Of a stretch of 64,000 bases of DNA, positions 11,181 through 22,100 are shown one piece after another. Numbering within the stretch: the first letter of the stretch is position 1; each line of letters opens with the position of its first letter. A program made the translations under genes and the position numbers. Under the pieces are notes generated by a model, which saw nothing but the letters and a program-made list of their open reading frames with translations, had not been told where the DNA came from and did no database searches. Source of the DNA: Posidonia oceanica (taxonomy: Eukaryota > Streptophyta > Magnoliopsida > Alismatales > Posidoniaceae); NCBI GenBank assembly GCA_037176725.1, contig JAZBRS010000013.1, forward strand, positions 12,775,001 through 12,839,000, given 5' to 3'.

Positions 11181-11960
11181 TTGTTTGATAAGAGGGGATG
11201 AGATAATGATGAGAGCTATTGCTAAAGAGGGGGATGAGATAATGATGAGAGCTATTGCTAAAGAGGGGGATGAGATCATGATGAGAATTACTGCTAAAGA
11301 GGGGGGTGAGATCATGATGAGAGCTATTGCTAAAGAGGGGGATGAGGTAATGATGAGAATTACTGCTAAAGTGGGGGGTGAGATCATGATGAGAATTACT
11401 GCTAAAGAGGGGGGTGAGATCATGATGAGAGCTATTGCTAAAGTGGGGGTGAGATCATGATGAGAATTACTGCTAAAGAGGAGGGTGAGATCATGATGAG
11501 AATTACTGCTAAAGAGGGGGGTGAGATCATGATGAGAGCTATTGCTAAAGAGGGGGATGAGGTAATGATGAGAATTACTGCTAAAGAGGGGGGTGAGATC
11601 ATGATGAGAGCTATTGCTAAAGAGGGGGTGAGATCATGATGAGAATTACTGCTAAAGAGGGGGTGAGATCATGATGAGAATTACTGCTAAAGAGGGGATG
11701 AGATCATGATGAGATAAAGAGGGGATGAGATCATGATGAGAGTTACTGCTAAAGAGGGGGGTGAGATCATGATGAGATAAAGAGGGGGATGAGGTAATGA
11801 TGAGAATGATTGGTTGATAAGATATCGGACTTATCGGCCGGCAAAGAGGGGATGAGGTAATGATGAGATAAAGAGGGGGATGAGGTAATGATGAGAATGA
11901 TTGATTGATAAGATATCGGACTTATCGGCCGGCAAAGAGGGGATGAGGTAATGATGAGAA
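11180..11960. repeat. Minisatellite of ~36 bp units in element B
   Basis: About twenty units built on GAGATCATGATGAGA and GCTAAAGAGGGG. Because the period is often 36, plus- and minus-strand frames stay open over several units with a 12-residue period; these are not genes. Positions 11810-11840 and 11895-11935 carry two copies of a TTGATAAGATATCGGACTTA insert. Confidence 0.9.
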
Positions 11961-12035
11961 GAAATCATCCTATGACACCAGGAATATCATAGGGGAAAGA
12001 GGGGAAGAATGATACCAAGGGGCGATCAAAAGATG

Positions 12036-12062
12036 CCCCTGGTGTCGGGATGACACCAGGGG
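12036..12062 (-). other. Conserved 11-bp-stem hairpin in 3' internal region (B)
   Basis: CCCCTGGTGTC (12036-12046), GGGAT loop, GACACCAGGGG (12052-12062): a perfect stem, identical to A. Confidence 0.75.
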
Positions 12063-12124
12063 CTGGCCAACGCGTCCTTGGCATCGAAAGCAAAGGGTGA
12101 TGACAAGATTGTCATGCTTGTCAG

Positions 12125-12420
12125 ACGAGTAGTTTGGGGTACCAGCCCGCTGGGGACTCAGCTGGGGATGATCAGCTGAGGAGGATGACAGGTTGACGGA
12201 CCTTTCGCCGAGCAGTTTGGGGTGCCGGCCCGCTGGGGTTGATCAGCTGAGGAGGATGACAGGTTGACGGACCTTTCGCCGAGCAGTTTGGAGTGCCAGC
12301 CCGCTGGGGACTCAGCTGGGGATGATTAGCTGAGGAGGATGACAGGTTGACGGACCTTTCGCCGAGTAGTTTGGGGTGCCAGCCCGCTGGGGACTCAACT
12401 GGGGATGGTGATCCAGCTGG
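12125..12420. repeat. ~85 bp tandem repeat, three to four copies, in element B
   Basis: Same unit as 2195-3075 in element A, with far fewer copies. The segment 12421-12714 that follows, up to the stop of the extra ORF, holds no gene. Confidence 0.9.
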
Positions 12421-12714
12421 GGGCGACCAGCTGGGGACGCCAGATGGCGTAGCTTGACGACGCGGGTCTGCAGATGTTCTGGGCTCCGGATTGGGTGCTG
12501 GGGACTTTGCTGCATTGTGATGGCTGCAAGTCTGGCCAGAGGGCCTGAGATGATGATGATAATGAATATGCAATGCATTGAACAGTCTTGTAGTGCAAGC
12601 AGATAGCAGAAACAGTTTTTTCATTGATAAAGCTTGATGAGTACAATGCCTGTGGCAGGCCAAAAGATGTACAGCATGACTTGAAAGAAGACCACATGAT
12701 GATTGCACAATGGC

Positions 12715-13917
12715 CTAGTCAGTTCGGGCCTTCTTCGACTGCCTGGAGTCGGGGAATAGGGAGCCGCCTGGCGGGACCTCAGAAATAGGCCAGAGCTCTC
12801 GGACTTCAGCTTCATATTCTGGGGTGCATCCTACACCTCTCACTGCTGCAATGTCCGTTGATTGGACCCCATGCTGCATCAGACTAGCGAGCTTCTTGGT
12901 TGGGGCAGTTGTGCTGAGAGGGTACATCTGTAGAAGCTCGGGCGCTGTACTGTCAATGAAGGCGCCCTGCTGGAAGCCGAACTGGCGCATGACCCTGATT
13001 GGATGGTACTCTACGCCTGCTGTGAAGCCTGGTAGAATGATCAACCGCGCGTCGCGCGCGCTGAAGAAGACAGTAAATGGCTCAGCTACAGAGGGGACAA
13101 TACGCCAGGTTATAGCGTTGTCAGTCAGTGCTGATAGCTTCTCATATTCTTCTTTGACGCTCTTGTCTGTCTTGGCACGGGCGCTGCTGCAGTAAGCTTC
13201 GAAGGCATGCACTTGAGGGCGCAAGAGGTTCATCTCTAAGTGCACGGTCAGCCAGACTTGTATGAGTGCTCCGCAACCGTGGAAGTGGCGGCAGCGATGA
13301 GAGATGCGGTCCAGCCCGCGATAGGTCTCTACCAGGACAACTGGTGCCAGGTCTATGTGCTGGGTCACCACAGTTAATGCAATTTCTGCAACCTCAATGG
13401 CCACCGTTAGTCGGCCATGAGTAAAGATCAGCTCGCCTAGGAAGCGGATAACAAATCCTCGGAGCCACAGCTCATCTCCGAGTTCTGCGCACTTGTTCAT
13501 GATATCATCGAAGTGCGCAAGGCGAAGCATTGGTTCAGGCCCACTGGTGCAGATTAGTTTCTGTTGGCAGGTTCGAGTGGGGAGCCCAGTTAGCTGGCTC
13601 AGGACCTTGAGATATCCATCTCGCCTCATGAAAACAGGCGGCCCCAGGATCTTGGAAAAGCCGCAGATCCGACGCACCTCTTCCAGTGTAGGTGTTAGCT
13701 CAGTTTTGCCAAAGCGAAAGACATGGTGCGCCGGTTTCCAGAATCTTGCGGCGGCACACAGAAGGTGACGGCTGACTTCCACGTCAGCAGCCTTCAGCAG
13801 TTTAGTTGGGATCCCCTAGAGGCGCAGCTTCCCGCAGTCTTCTTGCGTGAGCCTGCCGATCCATTCTCGTAGGGTTTCCGAGCAGTGTGTTGGAGTCAGC
13901 AGAGTTGGGAAGCCCAT
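12715..13917 (-). pseudogene. DUF7745-like (plant mobile domain type) extra ORF of element B, one nonsense codon
   Basis: A ~400-codon frame lies in sense orientation between pol and the 3' LTR. I place the start at the ATG at 13917, because the frame upstream of 13782 continues the same protein (GFPTLLTP, TLREWIGRL, IPTKLLKAA). A TAG at 13816-13818 (codon 34) breaks it; from 13782 to the stop the frame is open. Visible motifs are AARFWKP, HHVFRFGKTELTPTLEEV, CGFSKILGPP, LIFTHGRL, YRGLDRI and a C-terminal SKKARTD. It matches the uncharacterised DUF7745 type seen in many plant retrotransposon-derived ORFs. Additional ORFs in Tat-lineage elements are known, but their role is not. It is the same protein as at 3376-3764 and a relative of the plus-strand copy at 31423-32463. 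Confidence 0.85.
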
Positions 13918-14289
13918 TGCACTGATCGCAGAGACACAGGCTGATAGTTGCGAAGCTTGAAGGTACCTGCTATCAATAAACAGTCAGATCTCGCAGGCAT
14001 GTAGTCATTGACAACAAGCAGAAGCTGAGACTGAAAATGTAGTTCCATATGCATCATAGCAGTCAATAACAGAACATAGCAACTAAGCACAGATAAACAA
14101 GGGGATTATGCAGCAGTCTTGCTGACACAGGGGCGAGGGCCGGCAGGAGATCTGGACCAGCGCAGCTCGAGTGGCGTCGATATGCTCTGCTGGGGAGGAG
14201 TACTGTCTCAGGGCCGAAGCGCGTTGCAGAGCAGGGGAAATTGATAGGAAAGGAATGATAGAAGAAGATGCATGTATGCATGATGCAGG

Positions 14290-14398
14290 TGATATGCTTA
14301 TGAAGATGAGTAGTATGCTTGGATGAATGAGCGTGCTTGGGTAGATGTGTATGCTTGGATAGATGAGTATGCTTGGATAGATGAGTATGCTTGGATGC
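14290..14398. repeat. Short tandem repeat (GTATGCTTGGATAGATGA-type)
   Basis: About six imperfect 18 bp units containing ATGCTTGGAT and AGATGAG lie in the spacer between pol and the extra ORF of element B. Confidence 0.85.
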
Positions 14399-14464
14399 CC
14401 TCAGCATACGGAGTGCTTTGGTGCCTGCTGCAAAGGAAGGGAGTGGCCCCTGACTCACTGGGCC

Positions 14465-15187
14465 CTACCTAGACTCTTGGCTTGCTGGTGGCGCTCCGGA
14501 ACAGGTGTTGGCATTGTACAGGTGGTGGTGTGGCGAGGACAGGCTATTGGCCAAACTCTCAGGACCTACACCTATTCTTTCAGCTTTCTTTTTTTTTTGA
14601 TTGATTTCTCCCTCACAGGTATGCAGTCTTTCTCTGCCCCTAGCCAGGAGAAGGGTGAGTGTTCGCTCTTGAAGGGATGTGGTAGATTCTTTTAAGCTCG
14701 ACATGCTGGGGGTCTCTAGTGAAGCATGAGGGATAATGGTGCCTGTGTTTTTCGGGCTGGATTTTTTTTCTTCTCTCTCTTTTTTTTGTTGTTTCTTTTT
14801 TTTGCTTGCTTTTTTTTTCTTTTTTTCTTTTTTTTGGGTTTTTGTTCTATCTCTTTTCTCTTTTTTTTTTGCTTGTTGTTTTGCTTTTCTCTTTTTTTCC
14901 AGGCTTTTGCTATCCCCATTTTGGTGGCAAAAGGAGGGTGTTTGAAATGTAATGGATTTAGGTTTTGGGTCTGCTGTGTGATGGGTAGAAGGAGCAGGGT
15001 TAGACTGCACACCCCTATCTCTAGGGCCGGCTTCTGTCTTCGTCTTCTGTTCCTTGGATGTGCCCAAACCTAGGTGTTTACTCTCGCTTTTTCCAGACTC
15101 ACATCCTAACATTTTTTCTCCCTCAGAGGTGTATGTCCTTGCGAGATTAGGCGGTTCGCCTGTCCTCGTTGGTGGTGGCTCCCTCAC
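14465..15187 (-). other. Lys-rich open frame in pol/extra-ORF spacer of B, doubtful
   Basis: A 240-codon open frame in sense orientation spans a T-rich (sense A-rich) stretch at 14755-14905. The middle is almost pure K, E, Q and R. Both ends look like ordinary sequence, with no domain I recognise. Open length is helped by the A-rich composition. It may simply be the element's spacer; coding is possible but unsupported. The remaining spacer, 13918-14464 and 15188-15425, shows no gene, apart from two copies of a GGATGACGATGATGATTT motif at 15290-15360. Confidence 0.2.
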
Positions 15188-15425
15188 TAGCTAAGACATC
15201 TGAGTAGTGCTAGGTGAGGTAGGGTGACTCTTTCCAGAGCAGGCAAGCACTTCCGATTTTCATCACCGGGCCTAGATACAATGCTTGAGAGGATGACGAT
15301 GATGATTTCGGAGAGAGAGAATGCAAGAGTTGAAAGGATGACGATGATGATTTGAAAAGATGTGGCAGGAGGCAAGAATGCGAGTGCAAGTGGGAGAAGG
15401 GCATCTGCAACAGGGCCACTTTCGG

Positions 15426-18400
15426 CTACTGATAGTACTTCTTTAGATAGCAGAGGTTGACGGGCTCAGACTGCTCGACCCGGTCCATATCCTCAAGAGT
15501 TGCAGCGCCTCCCGAAAAGATCTGCTTGACCACGAAGGGGCCACGCCAGTTGGGTCGGAATTTCCCTCGACCGTCAGGCAAATGAATGGTGCGCAAGACA
15601 AGGTCCCCTGGCTGAAAGCTTCTGGGCTGGACCTTCTTCAAGAATGCTCTGGCCATCCGCTTCTGATAGCAGTGAGCGTTGTGCATAGCTTGCAGTCTAC
15701 GCTCATCAATTAAGTTCAGTTGGATGCAGCGGTCTTCGACCCATTCTGCCTCTTCCAACTCAGCTTCTCGTAGGATCCACAGAGAGGGGATCTCTACTTC
15801 AACAGGTAACACCGCTTCCATTCCGTACACCAGAGAGTACGGGGTGGCTCCTGTAGAGGTCCGGATTGATGTCCTGTACGCCCAGAGTGCGTACGGGAGC
15901 TTGTCGTGCCAATCCTTGTGGGTTTCTGCCATTTTCATCAGGATCTTGACAATGTTCTTGTTTGCAGACTCCACTGCTCCGTTCATCTGTGGCCGATAGG
16001 GCAAGGATCGGTGGTGCTTGATCTTGAGACTCTGTAGGTATTCCTCGATTCTTTTGGCAATGAAGTTTGTGCCATTATCAGAGATGACTGAGTGCGGGAC
16101 CCCATATCGGGCAATGATATTGTTCTTGATAAATTTTTCTGTTGCCACAGCGGTGACTGTCCTGTAAGAGGCTGCTTCCACCCACTTGGTAAAGTAATCG
16201 ATCGCTACCAGAATGTAACGATGACCATTTGAAGCAGCAGGGTGGATGGCGCCAATGACATCGATCCCCCAGGTGGAGAAAGGCCATGGCGAGGACATGT
16301 TGTGCAGCTGATGTGGAGGGGCCTTGATGAAGTTACCATGAATCTGACAGTTGTGGCATCTACGCACGAACCGGCAGTAGTCGGCTTCCATGGTCTGCCA
16401 GAAATATCCCTGGAGCATGATCTTCTTGGCCAGGAGGACGCCGTTCATGTGCGGGCCACAGGTCCCCGCATGCACTTGGAGCATCAGCGTGTCAGCCTCT
16501 GATTTGTTCAGGCAGAGCAGTAGCATCTGATTGTATGACCTTCTGTACAGCTGCCCAGCCCCCACCACATACTTTGACGCGAGACGCGCCAGAGTTCTCT
16601 TGTCTGCTGCTACGGTATCGGGAGGAAAGTTGCCAGACTCTAGGCAAGATTTTATATCTCGATACCAGGGCTGCTCCTCTGCTGGATCCGCCTCTTCTAT
16701 GTTCAGGCAATATGCAGGCTGCTCAATGCGAGTAACGGATACATCCACTGCACCGTCTTCAGATATAGTGAGCCAGGATGCCAAAGTTGCCAATGCGTCT
16801 GCGTACGCGTTCTTGGCTTTGTTCATGTGTGTGAAGCAGATGCTCTCAAATTCTTCCATCTGCCTCAGCAGGTGTTCGTGATACGGCACAAGCTTGGGAT
16901 CTTTTGTCCTCCAGTCGCCGTTCACTTGAGAAATTACCAGCATGGCATCACCGTGCACATGCAGCTTCTGCGCCTCATGTTCGAGGGCGACTTTCAACCC
17001 TAGGATGCATGCTTCATACTCCGCTTCATTGTTTGTGCATGCGAAAGTCAGCTTCCTCGCGAAGGGAATCATCTGTCCCTGGGGTGTGGTCAGCACTGCG
17101 CCTACGCCTCGGCCCTTTTTGTTGACTACACCATCAAAGTAGAGCCGCCATTCCTGTTGTTCTTCAGGATCTTTCTGCTCAGAGTCCTCCATTGCAAAGA
17201 GAATGTCTTCATCAGGGAACTGCGTCTGGAAGGGTTGGTATTCAGGCAGAGGAAGGTCAGCAAGATGGTCTGCCATGGCCTGACCCTTCATGGATTTCTG
17301 TGTGACAAAGGTGATGTCATACTGAGACAATAACACCTGCCACTTAGCACATCTGCCCACCATGGCCGGCTTCTGAAATAGGAACTTGATAGGATCATGC
17401 CGGCATAAGAGCTGTACTGGGTATGCCATCATGTAGTGCCTTAGTTGCTGTGCAGCCCAGACAAGGGACAAACAGGTCTTCTCTAGTGTACTGTACCTGG
17501 CTTCGCATTCATTAAATTTCTTGCTCAGGTAATAGATGGCGCGCTCCCTTCTACCAGATTCGTCATGTTGGCCTAAGACGGCGCCCATGGAATGCTGTGT
17601 GGTAGAAAGGTAGAGAAGCAAAGGTCTCCCTGGTGTAGGCGGGACCAGGACAGGAGGCTTGATCAGCAGCTGCTTGATCTTGGCAAATGCAGCCTGACAT
17701 TCCTCGCTCCAGTGAATCTGCGCATTCTTCTTCAAGAGCTTGAATATGGGCTCGCAGATGGGCGTAAGCTGTGCAATGAAGCGGCTGATATATTGTAAAC
17801 GCCCAAGCAGACTTCTGACTTCTTTTTCAGTCCTGGGGGGTGGCATGTCCACGATGGCTTGTGCTTTCAACGGGTCCACCTCAATCCCCCTTTGGCTAAC
17901 AATGTAGCCGAGCAATTTGCCAGAAGACACCCCGAATACGCACTTCTTGGGATTCAGGCGCAGCTTGTACTTCCGTAGACGGTCAAAGAGCTTTTTGAGA
18001 CAAGTAAGATGATCTTCAGGCTCTTTGCTTTTAGCAATCATGTCGTCTACATAGACCTCTACTTCTTGGTGCATGAGGTCGTGGAACAGCGCAGTCATGG
18101 CCCTCTGATAGGTCGCACCAGCATTTTTCAGGCCGAACGGCATGACTTGGTAGCAGAAGACTCCCCAAGGGGTGATGAATGAGGTCTTTTCCATGTCTTC
18201 TTCTGCCATTTTGATTTGATTGTATCCAGAAAAGCCGTCCATGAAGGAGAGCATCTTGTGGCCCGCTGCATTGTCGACTAGGACGTCAATGTGAGGCAAT
18301 GGAAAGTCGTCCTTGGGATTCGCCTTGTTCAGGTCCCTGTAGTCGATGCAGATCCGGATTCAGCCATCTTTCTTGGGCACAGGTACAATGTTTGCCAGCC

Positions 18401-19196
18401 ATTCAGGATAAAGAACGACCTTCAGAAAGTTGACCCTGAGCTGCTTCATTATCTGTTCTTTGATCATGAGCAGCCACTGCGGTCGCCATCTTCTTAATTT
18501 CTGCTTCATTGGCTTGGCATCCGGGTTTAAGGGCAGATTGTGCACCACTACCTCTATGTCGAGGCCGACCATATCTTCGTAACTCCAGGCGAAGACATCC
18601 GCATATGTTTTCAAGAATGCGATGAATTCTGCTCGAGCCTGGGAGGACAGCTGGGCACTGATACGAACTTCTCTGACTTCCTCAGCTGTGCCGATGTTGA
18701 CAACCTCAGTTTCTTCTTCAACATTGAGGTTGGGGCCTTCTGGGTCGTCGTCATAGGGCCGGAACTCGGGCAATGATTCATCAGTCTCATCCATGCCCGT
18801 ATCGTCCTCCTCTCCATAAGCAATAAGTTCTGAGAGGATCTCTTTCTCAAAAGAAGGGCTTGTGATGTCGAAAGAGTGCATATGTTCCGCTGCTTGGCCC
18901 TGGTGACGCTTCAGGATGGTCACGCTTACTCGAGTGTTCTTGTAGCCCCGGTGCGCGACCTCTGTCCCAGCAACTCCTTCTACTGCTTGCTTTGGCCTGA
19001 CTAATTCTGCTGAGTGCTCTGCTGATTCTGCTGAGGGCCTTGTTAATTCTTCTGTTGATGCTGCTGACTGTTCTGCTGCTGAGGCTGCTGACAACTCTGT
19101 TACTGATTCTGCTTTCTGCTCTGTTACTGCTGCTGCTTGCACTGCTGATGCTTCCTCCTCTGGGTCTTCCAGTGCGCTTGTGGAGGGTATGCCGGA
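15426..19196 (-). CDS. pol: pol of element B: RT, RNase H, archaeal-type RNase H, integrase (one nonsense codon)
   Basis: This frame continues directly from gag-pro, in phase, after its TAG (19197-19199). The first ~200 codons are an Ala/Ser/Glu-rich linker. Reverse transcriptase begins near 18560 and has the YVDD catalytic box (18042-18053). A TGA at 18360-18362, just after VPVPKKDG, interrupts it; otherwise the frame is open to 15426. The first RNase H (about 17690-17250) lacks its first catalytic Asp (YLSTTQHSMGAVL), as is usual in the Tat lineage. A second, archaeal-type RNase H follows (LYFDGVVNKKG, NNEAEYEA, VHGDA, YADALATLAS; about 17160-16780). Integrase has the HHCC-type region (16480-16350) and D, D-35-E residues at 16260-16262, 16077-16079 and 15969-15971. 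Its C-terminus reads GPFVVKQIFSGGAATLEDMD. It acts in cDNA synthesis and insertion. It is nearly intact, but an active copy would have to bypass two in-frame stops or be a relative without them. Confidence 0.93.
18360..18362 (-). other. In-frame TGA inside reverse transcriptase of B
   Basis: The minus strand reads GGC TGA ATC between PKKDG and IRICIDYRDLNKA. It sits in one of the most conserved parts of RT and splits the pol frame. A single transition would be enough to create it, as expected from decay of methylated cytosine. Confidence 0.85.
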
Positions 19197-22100
19197 CTAG
19201 CGGCTGATTTGGGCATTGCCGCTCGCTATGCTGCTCAAATGAGGCATGTGTTGCACAAACCACCTAGACCCGCCTTCTGGTTGGAGAGTGATGAGCTCAT
19301 CTGGTCTAGGGGAGTCTGGTGCTGCCGAGGCTTCTTCCAGGACCATGATAGAGGCATGGTCTTCTTGCAGAGGAGGGTCCGTAACCACGGCTTTCCCTTT
19401 CCTTTCTGCAGCTTGATGCTCTGCCAGGTCTTCTGCTATCGATTTGATTTGTTCTTGATAAAGTAGCTCTAAGTCGGACATCCAAGAATCGACCTGGGCT
19501 TCTATCGCCACTCCTTCTTCCTCGTCCGAGGGGAAGTCGACGTAGTAGGCGCCGGGGGCCTGCGGCACTGGCCCGGCTGCAAGACGGATTGCTGCCCTTG
19601 GAATCTGCATGATCTGGCTCACGGGCGCGTCCGATGGCGGCAACTCTGATGTAGAAGGCCCAAATAGACATGTCAGCGGTGCCACAGATGGATATGCTGC
19701 CAGGGTCACTGTTGGAGCGTAAGCAGGGGTGCTCTTTAGAGGGCTCAAGGGCCCGGAGAATGTAGTGCTCAGTTGGCCTTTTGTATCGGGCCGTAACTGA
19801 GAGAGTGCAGCCTCTGACGCCATGGGGTCTTGCCATGAGAGCTGCTGCTGGTTGTCTGGAGGATGCGAAGCGGACCGCGCCGGCTGCATTCCTGAAGGTG
19901 TGGATGCTGAAGCGGGCTGAGCCGCGCTGCTGACTGTATTGATTAACTGCCCCTCCAGAGATAGGGACAGTGGCACTGATGTTGCTGTGACCGCTGGTAG
20001 CATGCTTGATTCGACCAGAAGGAGTGTCTCTGACTCCTGCACTGCTGCTGTCTGTACTTGGGAAGCTGATGTGGCTGCAAAAGAGTGGGAACTTGCTAGT
20101 TCTGCTACAGGGCCTGCTGAGCTGCCTGCTGTTTCTGCCAGAGGAAGAGCTGAATAGATTGACTGTGTAGCCTCTGCTCTGATCACTGTTTCTGCTATGC
20201 CGGTTGGGACTGCCTCTGTTGTGCCAGACTGCTCCTCATCCGAGTAGTAGTCCTCAACACACACCCAATCCTCTGTCGGTGCTGTGTCTTGATCGTCGGT
20301 CGATCCCAGGGTTCCTGCACTGGTAAAGTTAGTAAGGTCTCTGGGAATGGCTGATTCTGGATTGTTGAGCTGAAAGCTGTGATCTTCGTTGGGCTTGGGT
20401 TCGTAGCCGAGGCCTTCAGATTTCCTTCGCTCCACTGCTACGATCGGCTCTGCGATCCCCTGGCCGTGACGTCCGAGCGGCGTACCCTTTATGTAACCCC
20501 ACCTGTGACATACATTCTCGACCATTCGAAAGGGGTTGCTGTGAACGGTCAAGGAGTTGACACGTTCAAGATCAGGAATGAAGTTAACCGGCTCGCACCG
20601 ATTAACGCGATATAGGGCTTCAGAAGTCTCGGGGTCAAACGGGATAGATTGCGAAGACACGGGGGAGACTGCTTCGATCCGCTCCTTCTCAAAGTTCTCC
20701 GCCATGACGACAATGACATCATCACCGTGACGGTACTTTATCATTCGATGGAGGGTCGAAGGAAGGACCTGATGCTTGTGGAGCCAAGGGCGCCCAAACA
20801 GAAGATTGAAGTTCGGCTTCAAGTCGAGGACATAGAATTCTACGTCGAAGACAACCGGGCCAATAGCAAGACGAATAATCAGGATCCCTAGAGCGTCATG
20901 GTGAGTGTTGTCAAAGGCTGTCATTCCCTTCACGGCTGGCGTGATGTCCTCGGCTTTGAATCCGAGCTTGGTTGCAGTACGCAAGGGGCAGACGTTTAGG
21001 CCTGACCCATTATCAACCAGTGTTAAGGGAATGCGAAAGTTTTTGAACTGCACCGTGACGAATAGGGGCTGGTTGTGATTAATCCCCGCCGGAGGCAGCT
21101 CATCACTCGTAAAAGAGATGACCTGGGGCTCCGCAATCAACCCAACCATGCTCTCCAAGGCTGAAGGCTCAATGGACTGGGACACACGGGCAGCCTGGAA
21201 CAAGCGAAGAAAAGCCTCGCGGTGTTCGGCAGAGGTGTGGATCAAGTCCCAGATAGAAATGTCGGCTTTGACCTTCTTAAGTTGGGAGGTCAAGTCTGCC
21301 TTAGGTTGGCTCTTTTTGGCAAGGGGAGGGGTAGTTCTGGCAGGCTCTAAGGGGGTAGTGGCAGGAAGCTGGGTTACTACAGGTTGGGCAGGGATTTGGC
21401 TAGCTATAGGCTGGCTCGAGGTTAGATCTGCTATGGGTTGGCTAGGGGGTGGGGGCATAACAGGTCTAGGATGAGTTGGCCTGATTGCCGGTGTTGGGGG
21501 CCTGTAAACCCTCCCCGATCGCGTTACTTCCGCGCACATTTCTGTGGCGTAGCTGTAAGGGACGCGATGGGTGTCCAGGGTCAAATCAATGACGACTGGA
21601 GCACGTGCTGCGAGCACAGGAGGGGTTACAGGGGGACCTACAGGATACTGAGGTCTCTGTAGAGGGTATGGTTGTTGGGGTGGGAAGGCTGGGGCATGTT
21701 GAGGTCTGCCTAGAAGGTGTAGCTGAGGTCGCCCTAAGAGGTGGATGGGGGAACTAGGCTGGGCCCTAGCTAGAAGGTGCACAAGGGATTGAGCCTGGGG
21801 AAGCACGGTGGGAGGCGCGAGAGGGCGCTCCGGCCTGGCACGCGGTCGAATCAAGTGAATTCCCGACTCAGAGCCGGCAACTGCCGCGAGATAGAGATCT
21901 TGAGGGAAAGGCTCAGAGATGTCAGAGATGAGATCAGAAGGGTCGACCACAGAGGTAGCAGGCCCAGAGGGAAAGACAGAATGGATGCCTGAGGTTCCCG
22001 CCCCTCCCGGATAAGACTGCTCCAGTAAGGGTTGGCGGGTGATGCCAGAATGAGGGGGAACAGCTGAGTGTGCAGATGCATGAGTGTGTGCTTGAGTGGA

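Noticed and set aside
11185..11639. Open frames with a 12-residue repeat (MMRAIAKEGDEI type)
   Set aside because: They arise because the repeat unit is 36 bp; frames on both strands are open, and the matching block in element A has lost the period.
12715..13917. DUF7745-like ORF as a host gene
   Set aside because: It lies inside the element between pol and the 3' LTR, in the same strand, and two further copies in the window have the same position relative to an LTR.
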